Origin: Scenedesmus sp. ARA3 | Taxonomy: Eukaryota; Chlorophyta; Chlorophyceae; Sphaeropleales; Scenedesmaceae | Direction: 5' to 3' | DNA length: 64,000 bases | NCBI GenBank assembly: GCA_004335835.1 | Contig: RWJK01001591.1 | Coordinates: forward strand, 41,566 to 105,565 | In this document: positions 23,373 through 34,455 of the stretch, piece after piece | How the letters are laid out: each line of letters begins with the position of its first letter | Numbering within the stretch: position 1 is the first letter of the stretch | Translations under genes and position numbers: made by a program | The notes under the pieces: generated by a model | Database searches by the model: none | What the model saw: only the letters and a program-made list of their open reading frames with translations | Told to the model about the DNA's origin: nothing

Positions 23373-23713
23373 CCCTCAGCTGGTCAGCGGCTCGCTGCAG
23401 CCTGCCACCTCGGCATCCAGCTGCTGCACCAGCGGGTGCTGCTGACACCCTCACACAAAAACCCAGCACCTCAATAACAATCCATGCCAGCCCTCAGCTG
23501 GTCAGCGGCTCGCTGCAACCCGCCACATTGGCCTCCACCTCGGCCTCCAGCTGCTGCACCAGCGGGTGCTGCTCATACCCTCACACACAGACCTAACACC
23601 TCAATAACATTGCATGCCAGGCCTCAGCTGGTCAGCGGCTCGCTGCAGCCGGCCACCTTGGCCTCCACCTCAGCATCCAGCAGCTGCACCAGCGGGTGCT
23701 GCTGCAGCCACGC
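23373..23713 (-). repeat. Terminal exon of aminotransferase in three tandem copies
   Basis: The real last exon is 23624-23713. Copies lie at about 23493-23575 and 23375-23453, period about 120-130 bp. Each encodes QHPLVQ.L.AEV...AGCSEPLTS and stop. Copies 2 and 3 are also preceded by AG (TATGAG and GTCAG), so they could be used as alternative last exons in the same phase. Copy 3 lacks four codons. Confidence 0.88.
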
Positions 23714-23715
23714 CT

Positions 23716-23756
<41 letters not shown>

Positions 23757-25034
23757 CAGCCAAACAGCAGGAGATGGCGCAGAGTGAATTTAAGGCGGCG
23801 GTATGTGCAGACAGATCACGGACGAGTCGCAGTGCGATACGCATGAGTCGAATGCCAGTTCAAGCCAGATACTGATTGTGTAAGCTTGCAGCCAACAGCA
23901 CTGACACAACAACATAACCAGCCCAATAGCAGCAACAGCAGCAGCAGCAGTTACCTTGTGCTGCAGCAGCCCCTGGCCCTCCTGGTAGGCTACCTCGCAC
24001 ACCGGCAGCAGCAGGCGGGAGGTGCTGCTGATGAAGGCGCCCTGCCAGCTGTCCATGTCTTTCAAGCTAGGGGCAGCCAGCACCACTGGGATGCCACGGT
24101 CAGCACACGCCTGCAGCACATGGTGAAAGGACGAAAAGCATCAGCATCATCTATTGCCTCGCGCACATCTGTTTTTTTATAATGGGGACAACGTGGACGC
24201 AAACCCGACCCGTGCGACGAGGATGCAGCATGCAGGCGCACTGTCGCAATCTCAGGAACAGTACTGTTGGGACAGCAGCACAAGAACATGAACGGCAGCC
24301 AGGCTCCTGTCAGTCTTGCTCGCTTGGTACTTCCCAAGGAGTCAGACACGACTTCATCATTGCACACTAGCACTGCTCACTACAGCGACACAATGACTGC
24401 AGTCATCTGCCACCCCCCACAATCATAACATAACCAGTTATCACGAGTTACAAGCACAACCACAACCCGCCTCCCACCTGCAGCACCACCTCCCGCACAG
24501 TGCCATTCAGCGCGCCCTCATTCGCCGTCACCACCTCCCCAGCAGCAGACACCACGAAGAAGTTGCTGGTCAAACCTTCGGTCAAACTGCCGTCAGGGCC
24601 CATCAGGATGATCTCGTTCACGTCGCGCGGCTGCTGCTGCTCCAGCGCCTGCCGCTGCCGCACCCACTCGCTGTCCTTGGCCTTGGCATTCACACGCGGC
24701 AGGCCCCTGCATGGTGCCAGCAGCAGCAGCAGCGGTGAGTGCAACGGCACGCCATACGTGATGTCAGCATCTAACTGCAGCTAACCTGGGCCAAAAAAAA
24801 ATGATCACAGAAACCGTGCGCAGGACCAGACCACAAGTAGCAGAACAAACAGCAACGCAAAAGACGCATATTGGCATCACACACAGCAGCAGCAAGCTGC
24901 TCCTCACTTGATGAGCAGCTTCACTGGCGGCTTGGGCCTAGGCAGCAGCGGCTCCGCATGGCACCACAGGTCAGGCTGCCCGCTGCCGCCCCACGTCAGC
25001 AGCAGCGTCAGCTTGGCCTGCGCAGGGACACACC

Positions 25035-25073
<39 letters not shown>

Positions 25074-25746
25074 GCAGCAGCAGCAAGGAAGCTCGCACCA
25101 GCAACATAGAAAGGTTGCACTCAGGTGCCTTCTGGCAGAAACAGCTGCAGGCAGGCTACACAACTGCCAGCAACCGCGCCTCCTGATGCAACCACCAGCT
25201 CGCCCTCCCCTCATCGCAGCTACTGCGCGGCACAGCTGCAGCACCGGAAACAGCAGCAGCCACCCCACGCACCTCGCCTCGCTGGCCGCCGTGCTGCTGC
25301 TGCTGCTGCTGCGCCAGCTGCTGCACAGCCACGCGCATGCTGTCCACCACCAGCGGCCGCAGCGAATCGCTGTGGAACAGCGGCGTGTCTGCAGCCAGAT
25401 GGTCCGCTGCCTGCGACACGCAGCAAGTGCAGGATACATATACATAAACATATTGCTGCTAGATTTCCGCTGCATAGAGGAGTTGCAGTCACATTAGGGA
25501 GGGCAAAGGGGCTGTGGCAGGGGCGCTGTCACCACTGCTTTCAGCGAGCATGAAGCGTGCATTGACCAGCCGCTTAATTGCACTGACACAACATGGCTCG
25601 AACATGGAAGAAGCATCAGGGTTGCTGGTTGCAATAGCAAGCTCTTCAGCCGAGCTGCTGCTGCAGCAGCAACTGCCACTGCAGCCACGGCTGTGGATCA
25701 GCACCTGTTGCAGAGCTGGCTTTAACAATCTCCACTTTCTTTGCGC

Positions 25747-25827
<81 letters not shown>

Positions 25828-25947
25828 CGCCGCACCCGTGCGTCTGCGTCCACCATGAGGTTGGCTGACGTGGCCAGCCGCTGCACGTGTGAGCTCAGCA
25901 TGAACACCAGGTCGCCACGCATGGTCCGCGCTGTGGTGTAGGCGCCT

Positions 25948-25982
<35 letters not shown>

Positions 25983-26522
25983 TCTAGTGGGAGGCACCTG
26001 CAACAGCACTCCGTGATACTGTGCAGACATACAGCGCTGCTGGTGGTGTTGATGGTGTCCTGTAAGCGCACTGTTATTCCTGTTGGATCGCATGCACCGC
26101 CGATTCTGTGTATCGCCGGATCAACTAGACAAAAGAGCTGCGAGTGGAAGCAACTGTCGATCGCTGCTCGGTTGTCAGAAGCGCAGAGCGCAGCACGCGT
26201 GCACAGCATTGGGCCCCTGCTGCTGCCCAAGGTGCTGTGCACAGCTGCTGAATGCACGGAACATGAAATTCAAACATATCAACTACAGTCGGTCCCACCC
26301 ACCTCGTGGTGCATGTTTGAGCCACTCTTTTGAAGATGCCTCACAAGGCACGACCTGCCCATTGTGCACTAGACAGTACTGCATGACAGCTGTACCCAGA
26401 GTAGGAGAGGCTGAGCAAGCGGCTCTGACAGCTGTAAGCCGACTAAAAGGGGCTATGCGACTGGTTTTCGCGAACGAACGTGCGTGCTGGCAAGTGCTGC
26501 GCCAGAGGCTGCGGCCAGACAT
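23624..26522 (-). CDS. Class-IV PLP aminotransferase (BCAT / D-amino acid aminotransferase-like)
   Basis: Fold-type IV PLP enzyme; the substrate is not determined. Seven exons join in phase to 350 residues: 26303-26522, 25836-25945, 25273-25410, 24908-25017, 24478-24706, 23955-24110, 23624-23713. The Ser/Arg/Ala-rich first 45 residues look like an organellar targeting peptide. Family landmarks in order are LVHNGQVVP, GAYTTART at the start of the fold, HVQRLATSANLM, DSLRPLVVDSMRVAV, the Lys segment NAKAKDSEW (likely PLP Schiff-base Lys203), then NEIILMGPDGSLTEGLTSN FFVV and LNGTVREVVLQ. The closest plant relatives I recall are the D-amino-acid-aminotransferase-like proteins with GAYTTTRT. The terminal exon ends SEPLTS and is followed by two more copies of itself. 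Plastid versus mitochondrial location is unresolved. Confidence 0.87.
25747..25835. repeat. Long CTG/CAG microsatellite in intron
   Basis: An almost pure CTG run on the + strand (CAG on the transcribed sense) begins directly after exon 2 of the aminotransferase. A second run (25951-25980) abuts the acceptor of the same exon. Confidence 0.95.
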
Positions 26523-27388
26523 GAAGACAGTGCAAGAGCAGCAGCAACAACGCCAGCAGCACCGGGCGTGCGTTTTTCAGCAGGCACGTTTCAGTCCGGA
26601 CAGTAAATCTAGAACAACGCAGCTTTTGAGGTTGATTTACCGCGTTCCCGCAGCTCAATTGTGGTGTCGGAAAACGTGTGATCGCGACAACGTGTTCGCC
26701 AGAAGTCTTGGAAGCACCATTTTTAACCCGCAAAAGCTTCCGTACGCAAACTAATCTGTAAACATGAACGCAGCGATCAGGCCTCAAGAGAACCTGGGAA
26801 AACCCTAGCCTCTGAACCTTCACTGGGTGACAATTGCACATGACATCTGCACGATTTCAGCGTAAGGATCGTGCCAGCATGCCAGGCAACAAAGCTGAGG
26901 AGCTCTGACACAAAACCAAGTATCTGAGGAACCACGCAACTCGCCATCTGCCGCAAGACAAGTCACCAGTTGCATAGGCATGGTACCGCACCAGCAGTGC
27001 CACTGTGCTGGCCGCGGGGCCACATTTGTAAACACAAGAGCAAAAATAGATGCAGGAACCGAGCTGACCATGCACGGTACCACTGTGAGCACCCTCGGAC
27101 CTATCCAAGCAGCTCTACCACAGCATGAGGCCTTGCGCCCCCGACAACAGGCTAGGCCGCCGGCAGCAAAAAAGGCCGCCTGCGGCGCTGTTGCAGCCTG
27201 AATAAGCGTGCCTGCCCAAACTGAAGTTCAGCAGCAGCGCCATTTCCAACCACAGCTGAAGCGTCAGCCGCCCTGAGTGTCTCAATAGCATAATGCGACG
27301 GTTGAAGAGATACTAGCAACAAACTGGAGCAGAGGCAGCATGCGCAGGCAACAACATAGATGTCTGCTGAGCAGCCTGCAGCACACAC
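26523..27388. other. Intergenic region upstream of aminotransferase
   Basis: 866 bp between the aminotransferase ATG and the stop of the FAD monooxygenase, both on the minus strand. Small open frames exist but none forms a supported gene. Confidence 0.4.
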
Positions 27389-30300
27389 TCAAGCCGGCAG
27401 GCGCCCGCAATCATACAGCGTATGATCCAAAAAGTGGCTGGGGGAGAACAGTTTCTCCATCACGAAGTCCCGAGCAGCCAGCACAGGAGGGAACGGCAGC
27501 TGCAGCGCCGCGCCAAACGCCCAGGAGCGCACCGTCAGTGGCAGGCAGCGCGCCGCTCTTTCTGCTTCACACTGCCGTAATACCTCCGCTACTGCAGCAG
27601 CGTCAAACCCGCTGCTGCTACTGCTGCTGCTGCTACTGCTGCTGCTGCTGGCTTTCATCAGGGGTGCCAGCTGTCGGCCCAGCACCACCGCATCCTCCAG
27701 CGCTGTGCAGCCGCCTTGTCCGAGGTTGGGCGTCTGATCAGGGCAGCGAGTCAGCATACAGGCAGTTGAGCAAACAATGTGTGGCTCAACAGCATGCAGG
27801 CAGCAGGGGTGAGTTCCGTTGGCTGATTGCATGCTGTCTATGTGCAGGGGAGCCCGTGCATGCATGTAGAAGTGCGCGGCTGCCTGCTGCGGGGTGTGAC
27901 AGAAAGCAACCCACAGCAGAGCCCATCCCATGAGCCGGCAGGGGAACACAAGTGGGGCGCGTGCTCATCTGACGCTGCCGCTGCCCTGTAAACCTTCTTT
28001 GCGCCTACAGGTGAGAACTTCGCATGATGCTATGATGCCATGATGCTGGACAGCCATGCCTGCGTGGACAGCCGACTTGGAGCGCCAGGAGCCTTCGGGC
28101 AGGGGGGCTTCTGGACCAGCACTGCTTGCAGGTGAATGATTGTGCAATTACCATGCGTAAAACGGTCATATTACAAGTCTCCACGGTTGGCGGGTGCACA
28201 CCCTAATATACCTCATTGATTACACTAGCAAGGAGCATTGAGCATAGCTCACCATGGGGTGTGCAGCATCTCCCACTAACGTTACACAGCCCTGGCCGAA
28301 GCTGCCACGGGTCCACCTGTGCATAGCAGCAGTACAGTGCAAGGCTTTGACAGAAGGGTGGGGCGAATGAACACGAACAAACATGCTGTGCAGCAACATT
28401 TTGTTTGAGCTCCATAACAACTTGTGCGCCTGGCAGCACAACACTACTCAGATCTTCAACCACATACAACCATCAGGGCAACAGCAGCGCTCGCAACATC
28501 TGTGACGTCATGCTGACCTCACCATTAACACCATCGATATAATCATCACCGCTGTTTTTGGTATCGTCAATGATGTCATTGTTGTCATCGTACACTATCA
28601 AGTCGTCTGATCACAACATCACACCATGCCAGGGCACCGCCGCACCTGTCCCTGATGCGCGCTCTGCTGATGCTGGCAGGGTCGGTGGCTGCCACCGCCT
28701 CCCGTATGCCCCAAGACCAGCCACCCACTTGGCCCAGCGCCTCAGCCACACAGCCAGCAGGGTCTGCAGGGGCGGGCGCTGCCTGCAGTGACATGCAGCA
28801 GGGAGGGAACACAGAAATTTGACTGCTGACCAGTTGTGGTGTGGTATCAACTCAGTTGTTGAGTTGCAGCACGCTGCCTCAGCTACACTGCCAGCGGGTT
28901 CTGCAGGAGCGGGCGCTGCCTGCAGTGACAGCACGCCATGTGTTGTGTGCCAGCACTAGCTAGTCTATAGATGATGACAGTGGGCAACAGGTGCGGGCGC
29001 TGCCAGCAACGGCATGTGCCATGGTTGCTGTTCTATTGCCAGCACCTGATGATGCAGCGGAGCAGATGATGACAGCACTACAACTTATATTTGCAGCAGT
29101 GATGATGGGACTGGCCACGCTTTGCAGCAGCCTGCCCGGCCTAGATTAGGATGCTGCTCGTGCTGCCAACCGCGCTCTGGCAAGTGGTGCTATGCGCTAC
29201 GATGTTTGCACGTGCAAATCAGACACTGCATTGGTGTTGCCTTCTGCTACCCAAGGCACCTCAGGCACACAACAGCTCCCAACCACAACGCGGGCTTATC
29301 AACACTTACCTCGTCCGCGTTGAAGCAGATGAACCAGTACAGGTCTTTGCTGGTGAGCGGGTACATGCCAGCACGCACGCCCGCTCCGTAGATCTGCCGT
29401 ATGGTGTCACTCGCCACTGGCAGCGGCCCATCAAACTTGGCGAGGCCCCTGCAGGTGGTTTGTTACACAAGCAGCAGACATGCAGCAGTCATGCCGTGTG
29501 TCTTTCACGTGCTTTGTTGGTGTCACTGGCCACTGGCAGCTCACCATCAAACCTGGCGAGGGCCCTGCAGCGGCAGTTGTGTGTCCACAACTGCAGTAGC
29601 CGTGCATTTGATTTGAGTGCCAGGGTCTGCTGTGTACCTTGGCTTGGCAAGTGTGAAGCAGACTAGCAGCTGCCGACTTGCTGGTGGTGACCTTTGCTGT
29701 CCGCAGTGCTTTATTCCTCAAGAAGCAGGCAAGAGCGTCGCCCCTTCACATTCTTTTCTGGTAGCTGGGGAATACAGCTGAGGCTACTCCTGGAACGCCA
29801 GATAGGGCCCAGCTGTTGCTTACAATGCCATCGCCAATTCCTACTGCTGCTGGTCTAGACTGCACACAAACTCACCTGTACCCGACATAGCCTGCGTAGT
29901 TGGCCTGTGGTAGGCCCAGGTGCTTTGCAGCGGCGCTGTTGGCGCCGTCAGCACCTACCAGCACGTTGCAGCTCAGCTGCTGCCCGCCCGACAGCTGCAG
30001 CAGCGTGCGGCCTGCAGCAGCACAGCAAGCCAGGCATGCCAGGTCCTAGATTTCAGATGTGTATCAAGGGTGCCAGAATCGCGGAATATCAATCATAGTG
30101 TGTCTCTACTTCAGGCAACAACTGCCAGGCTGCAAAGCAGCAGGCAGCTGGATCCCAGCAAACTTATGCTATCCTGTCAGCATTGTGTGCCGTAAACGTC
30201 ACGACTGAAGAAGTATCAGAACGAAGTTATACAGCAAATGAACAATCGCGCCTTCAAGCAGTGCTGGGCCAGGAGAAGTGCACTGCAGCGCACCCGCTCA

Positions 30301-31818
30301 CCGTCAGCCCCGCTGCTGATGCCTTTTACGTCGCTGCTGAATTGCACAGCACCATCTGGCAGCTGTGCAGCGAGCGCTTCCAGCAGGTGGCCTCGTGACA
30401 CGCCGCGAGTCTCGTTCACGCCGCCGGCTGCTGCTGACGCTGCGTCGCACTCGTCCAGAGTGAAGCTGCGCAGCATCTTGCCGTCAGCCCGCACTAGGTC
30501 CACTCTACAGGCAGCAGCAGCAGCAGCAGCAGCTTGCCGTCAGCCTTCACTAGGTCCACTCTGTGAGGAACAGCAGCAGCAGGCCAGGCGTCACAAGGGT
30601 GTGACGCAGAAATGCAGCACTGGCACCCCAGCATCCTTTAAAGTTGGCAGAGTGGTTGAACGTGCTTGAGATGCCTGCAGCAGAAAACGACTCGGCAGTG
30701 TGACGTGTGCATCCTGCGTGTCTGCAAATGAGGCTGGCGTTCCCAACAACACCATGCAACTTGCGTTTACTAGGTTGCACATGCGCGCTTTATGTGTATC
30801 ACCTATTCGGCAGTCACAGGCCGGGTAGTGCGACCGCACCTGTGCAGCAGCTGGTAGTCATGCCGCAGCTGTTCTGACACCCCAAGGGCATCCAGCGCCC
30901 GCCATGCATTGCTCCACAGTGCTACGGCAGAGCCCTCCTGGCGCAGCGCAGGTGCACGCTCCAGCACCACCACTGGAACGCCTTGCTGCAGGTGCACACA
31001 TATCCGGCAGTTGCACATCTACTGTATAAGTTCGTCATTCGACGTATGCAGTGGTGATGATAGTTCTTTGAGTCCTGTCATGTTCTGACAGCCGCTGGAG
31101 CACCTGTGAACTGCGACGCAGCAGCCAGTGCACAGGTGCAAAGCATGCATACACATGAGACTGAGCATCTCTGCTATGCTTCTCTCTGTTGCTCGCTTGC
31201 AGGGCGAAGGCTGTCAGGCATTCAGCTGCAGGAGTATCATCTCCACGGCAGACATACCTTGTGCAGTGCAACTGCAGTTGCTAGGCCAGCAATGCCAGCG
31301 CCTGAAATTGCCACTGGGACATGCTCCTTGCTGCCTGCCTGGACCCTAACAGCGGCTGCAGGTGCATACAGCAAGCAGCAGTGTCAGCAGCGTTTGGTGT
31401 TGTTCAGCTGCAACAGCATCAGCACTACTGAACTGCTCACTGGTGTGCCTGTGCTGTTGGTTTCACGAACTTGGTGAATACTGGCCAGTACTGGCTTGCA
31501 GGTGCCAGGCAGGGTGTCAGCAACCACTGCAGGTGGGGTTGATACTGCTGAAACCATATCCTGTATATTGCCTCAACAGCATAGGTCACAACCGCTGAAC
31601 TGTTTACAGGCCTGGCAGGCATGGCTGCATATTGACCACTGACGCATGTGGCAGCTGCTGCAGTTGTGGTTACTGCCAGCAGCTGAACAGCAAGCCATGA
31701 ATCAACCATGCTGCTCACCTCGCCGACGGGAGGGCACATGAGTGCTAGTTGCCCCGTTCAACGTGAGGCCTCGCTGGCTCTGCAGGGTGGAGTAAGGAGA
31801 GCTGCTGTGGTGCATCAT
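27389..31818 (-). CDS. Plastid-targeted FAD-dependent monooxygenase (zeaxanthin epoxidase-like superfamily)
   Basis: Flavoprotein aromatic-hydroxylase/epoxidase fold; the substrate is not determined. Nine exons join in phase to 455 residues: 31719-31818, 31258-31355, 30840-30985, 30302-30504, 29876-30011, 29310-29448, 28646-28782, 28253-28316, 27389-27733. The N terminus is a typical algal transit peptide ending PSRRRAAVRVQA. Landmarks are the dinucleotide fold ISGAGIAGLATAVAL (GxGxxG at 52-57), then VLERAP, a conserved Arg region (GVSRGHLLEAL), the DG motif VLVGADGANSAAAKHLG, and the GD motif VTLVGDAAHPM followed by TPNLGQGGCTALEDAVVLG. All are hallmarks of group A flavin monooxygenases. A Ser run (codon repeat) follows. 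No FHA domain is present, so this is not a canonical zeaxanthin epoxidase. It is divergent from the small gene at 32536. Three exon starts have decoy copies. Confidence 0.88.
28892..30562 (-). repeat. Decoy exon starts in the monooxygenase gene
   Basis: Copies of exon starts sit in the preceding introns. About 28892-28925 repeats the start at 28782 (AAPAPAEPAGSVAEA against AAPAPADPAGCVAEA). About 29521-29575 repeats the start at 29448 but is frameshifted. About 30529-30562 repeats the start at 30504 (GTGGACCTAGTGAAGGCTGA). Each copy keeps an AG before it. Confidence 0.85.
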
Positions 31819-32535
31819 GCTTGTCACTTTCACGCACATTGGCTGACATTATTTTTATTGTTCGTTAGACTGTCTTCTGAATGATGTTTGAACTGTGCAT
31901 GCCATGCGAGTGACTTGCAGGGTTTCAAGGTCCAGCAGGTCACACACGTAACAACACGATCTTGGCCGAAAACGAACTTTTGAAGACACCTTCACCTCCA
32001 GCTGTTAAACGCACGCACACCTGGTGTGCAACCACGCAGGATCCATTGCTGCCTTTTTCTGCTTCACCGACACTTTCGGCAACCACCAGATCTGTGGGCC
32101 CTTTGTCAAGCACCTACCTTCACAAACAGCAACAAACATTTGCAGTACCTTTCATGATGATGTCGAGCTTGGGAACAGCCGGCAGGTCTGCAGCCTGCCA
32201 TACAAACAGCAGTAGTGGCAGCAGTAGCAGGGTGCAGGCTGCTAGCCTGCCACTGCATAGCAGGCTGCCTGGTCGACATGTGCCGTCAGTAACACAACGA
32301 CTACGGTCACAAACGACGTGCAGGAGCACGACAGGTGCGTCAGGGCGTTGGGTGCTGGGCTGCGCAGCACAACATACTGCCCATGGTCACATGCTGCACG
32401 CCTGCTTTAAACATGGTCCCTCACAACCACACGCGGCACCTCTAGCACAGATACACTCACAAGCAGCACAATATTACACATATACTGAGATACAGTGCTC
32501 ACCATGCCGTGCTATCTGTGCATGCAGACAGCCCG
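31819..32535. promoter_or_regulatory. Divergent intergenic region
   Basis: 717 bp separate the start codons of the monooxygenase (-) and the small gene (+). It presumably holds both promoters. I see no specific motif that I can defend. Confidence 0.35.
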
Positions 32536-33684
32536 ATGCCAGCAGCTGCAGCCACATTCGCCTTGCAAGACATCACTGTGACACCCCACTACACATCTCA
32601 TCCGCCTCCCGCTCCTTCCCATGCTGGAGCTGCTGCTGCTGCAGCTGCTGCCCAGCACTTGGCACTGCACATCGGGGAGACCACCATTCAGCTGCCGTTC
32701 TCTCCAGCACAAGCACAGCAGCTGGATGCTGAGCTGGCAAAGCTGCTGCAGACCTTTGCAGACAAGCAGGCAGCAAAGCGGCCAAAGCGGTGAGAACCAC
32801 ATTTCCTCAGCAGCAAGCAGCAGCAACGTAGTGGAACTGTTTGTGTTTAGCCCTGCGGCCTTCCAGTTCTTGCTGTGTGATGTTCAGCGAGGAGTTGACA
32901 CGGCAGCAAGAACTGAACTGCTGCTTTCTAGGAGCAGAAGAGCAGTTGCAGACCAAGCCTCGACGCCTTGTCAAAGCAAGCCGTGCACCTGCAAGCTGCT
33001 GCCAGGCCGAATGGATGGCAGGCTGCTGCGGTGGTCCGAGGTCGCCAGGGATTGTCGGCGCGAACTGTGCCACCCCTTGGCAATGCAAACTTTCGAGATA
33101 AACAGACCAACACTCCTCAAGTTTGCCATTGGTACAAGCTCTGATGGATCCAATGGCCTGCTATCTGGTTCTTTGTGTGCAGGTGGGACATGATGGAGGT
33201 GCGCTTCAAAGGGCCAGAGGCAGGGTCAGGCCTAGAGCTGCTTACATCTGGCCATTTGCAGCTATCATGTTTGCACCTTGTCACTAAGATGTTGCGCATT
33301 GGTGTGTATAATGAATTATGTGTGTGCAGGTGGGACATGATGGAGGTTCGCTTCAAGGGCCAGAGGCAGGGTCAGGCCTAGAGCTGCTTGCACCTGCTCA
33401 TTCGCAGCTGTCATGTTTGCACCTTGTCAATAAGACGTTGCCCATAGGTGTGTCGCATAAAATTTGTGTGCAGGTGGGACATGATGGAGGTTCGTTTTAA
33501 AGGGCCAGAGGCAGGGTCAGGCCTGGAGCTGCTGGAGCTGTTCTGCAACCCCAATGCACACGCAACTGCATTCGATGCCAAGCTGCTGGTCACTGTTCAG
33601 GCAGCAGGCGGGCTGAAGGTTATGAGTGAGGGGCGGCTGAGTGCCATCAAGGCAGACCTGGATGCATACCTGGCGTCACCATGA
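32536..33684 (+). CDS. Small uncharacterised protein, 154 residues
   Basis: I do not recognise the family. Exons 32536-32789 and 33474-33684 join in phase (CG|G) to 154 residues. It starts [19 protein letters not shown] and passes through a Pro/Ala-rich linker. It then shows a structured part: [30 protein letters not shown], then after the splice [43 protein letters not shown] and a final helix [12 protein letters not shown]. There is no signal peptide, membrane span or cysteine cluster. The preceding KQAAKRPKR is a possible nuclear localisation signal. The second exon's start is present three times. The frame between 32509 and 32536 is open but has no ATG. Confidence 0.75.
33180..33535 (+). 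repeat. Triplicated exon-2 start of the small gene
   Basis: Acceptor plus TGGGACATGATGGAGGT.CG begins at 33183, 33330 and 33474 (periods 147 and 144). Only the third copy continues into the conserved C-terminal half. Copy 2 lacks one A in the AAAGGG tract, so using it would shift the frame. Confidence 0.93.
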
Positions 33685-34455
33685 TGCTGGTGGTGTGCGA
33701 TGGTAATGCTAATCCATCCGATGGATGGAATAATGCTAATCCATCTGATGATCGATTGGTGTGCTGGGCTGCAGTGGAGGTTGCTCGTTGATGGTCATTG
33801 GGAGTGGGATCGGCAGGATATCAGCAGAGCAGCAGCACACAGCTGGATTTGCATGGTTTAGCTGGCGTGTTGACAATTGCCTGGGGCAGCAATGTTGCTG
33901 GGCAGCACGCATGTGCTGCCGCACATATTGTGCGCACGTTGACATCCGGTCAGGCAGCATCTCAGACATGTCATGTGCAGCCTGCTTGGCAGGCTTCAAG
34001 CATCTGTCCAGCGCCAGTGCCTGCGCCCAACAGAAAAACGGGCTATAGGCTCTGCATGCATGACAGGGCATGCTGTCTGCTACTGTGCATGAGTGAGCTC
34101 AGCTGCGCTCCGGCCCCTTGACATGCATGCTGTTGATAAGCAACATCCAGGCCAGCAGAGATCTCGATGTTGCAGTTGTTCACCGCGGTGACGAGAAGTG
34201 CACGGCAGTCATACAGCATTCATGGGGGCGTCGTACTGCTGGCAGCCGCACGTGATAATATGAATCACTATGTGACAGTCCTACTTCCCAGCTGCATCCT
34301 GCTGCACGCTCAGTGATACCGGTTTTACACATTCTTGCAGCGTCTTACGGTGCTTCTCTTTTCGTTCATAGCGGGGTTGGTGGGCACGTGAAGCCACCCG
34401 CCAAGTTGCTTATCGAGCATTGCATCAAGGGCACCACGCAGATCGGATCGGGAAA
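33685..34455. other. Intergenic region
   Basis: 771 bp between the small gene and the protease on the same strand. It contains a short repeat of AATGCTAATCCATC near 33706 and 33732. No gene is supported. Confidence 0.45.

Noticed and set aside
30216..30301. Extension of the monooxygenase exon past 30302 to an in-frame stop
   Set aside because: Read-through gives an ordinary-looking short tail, but GTGAGC at that point splices in phase to the conserved VLVGADGANS exon, which the family requires.
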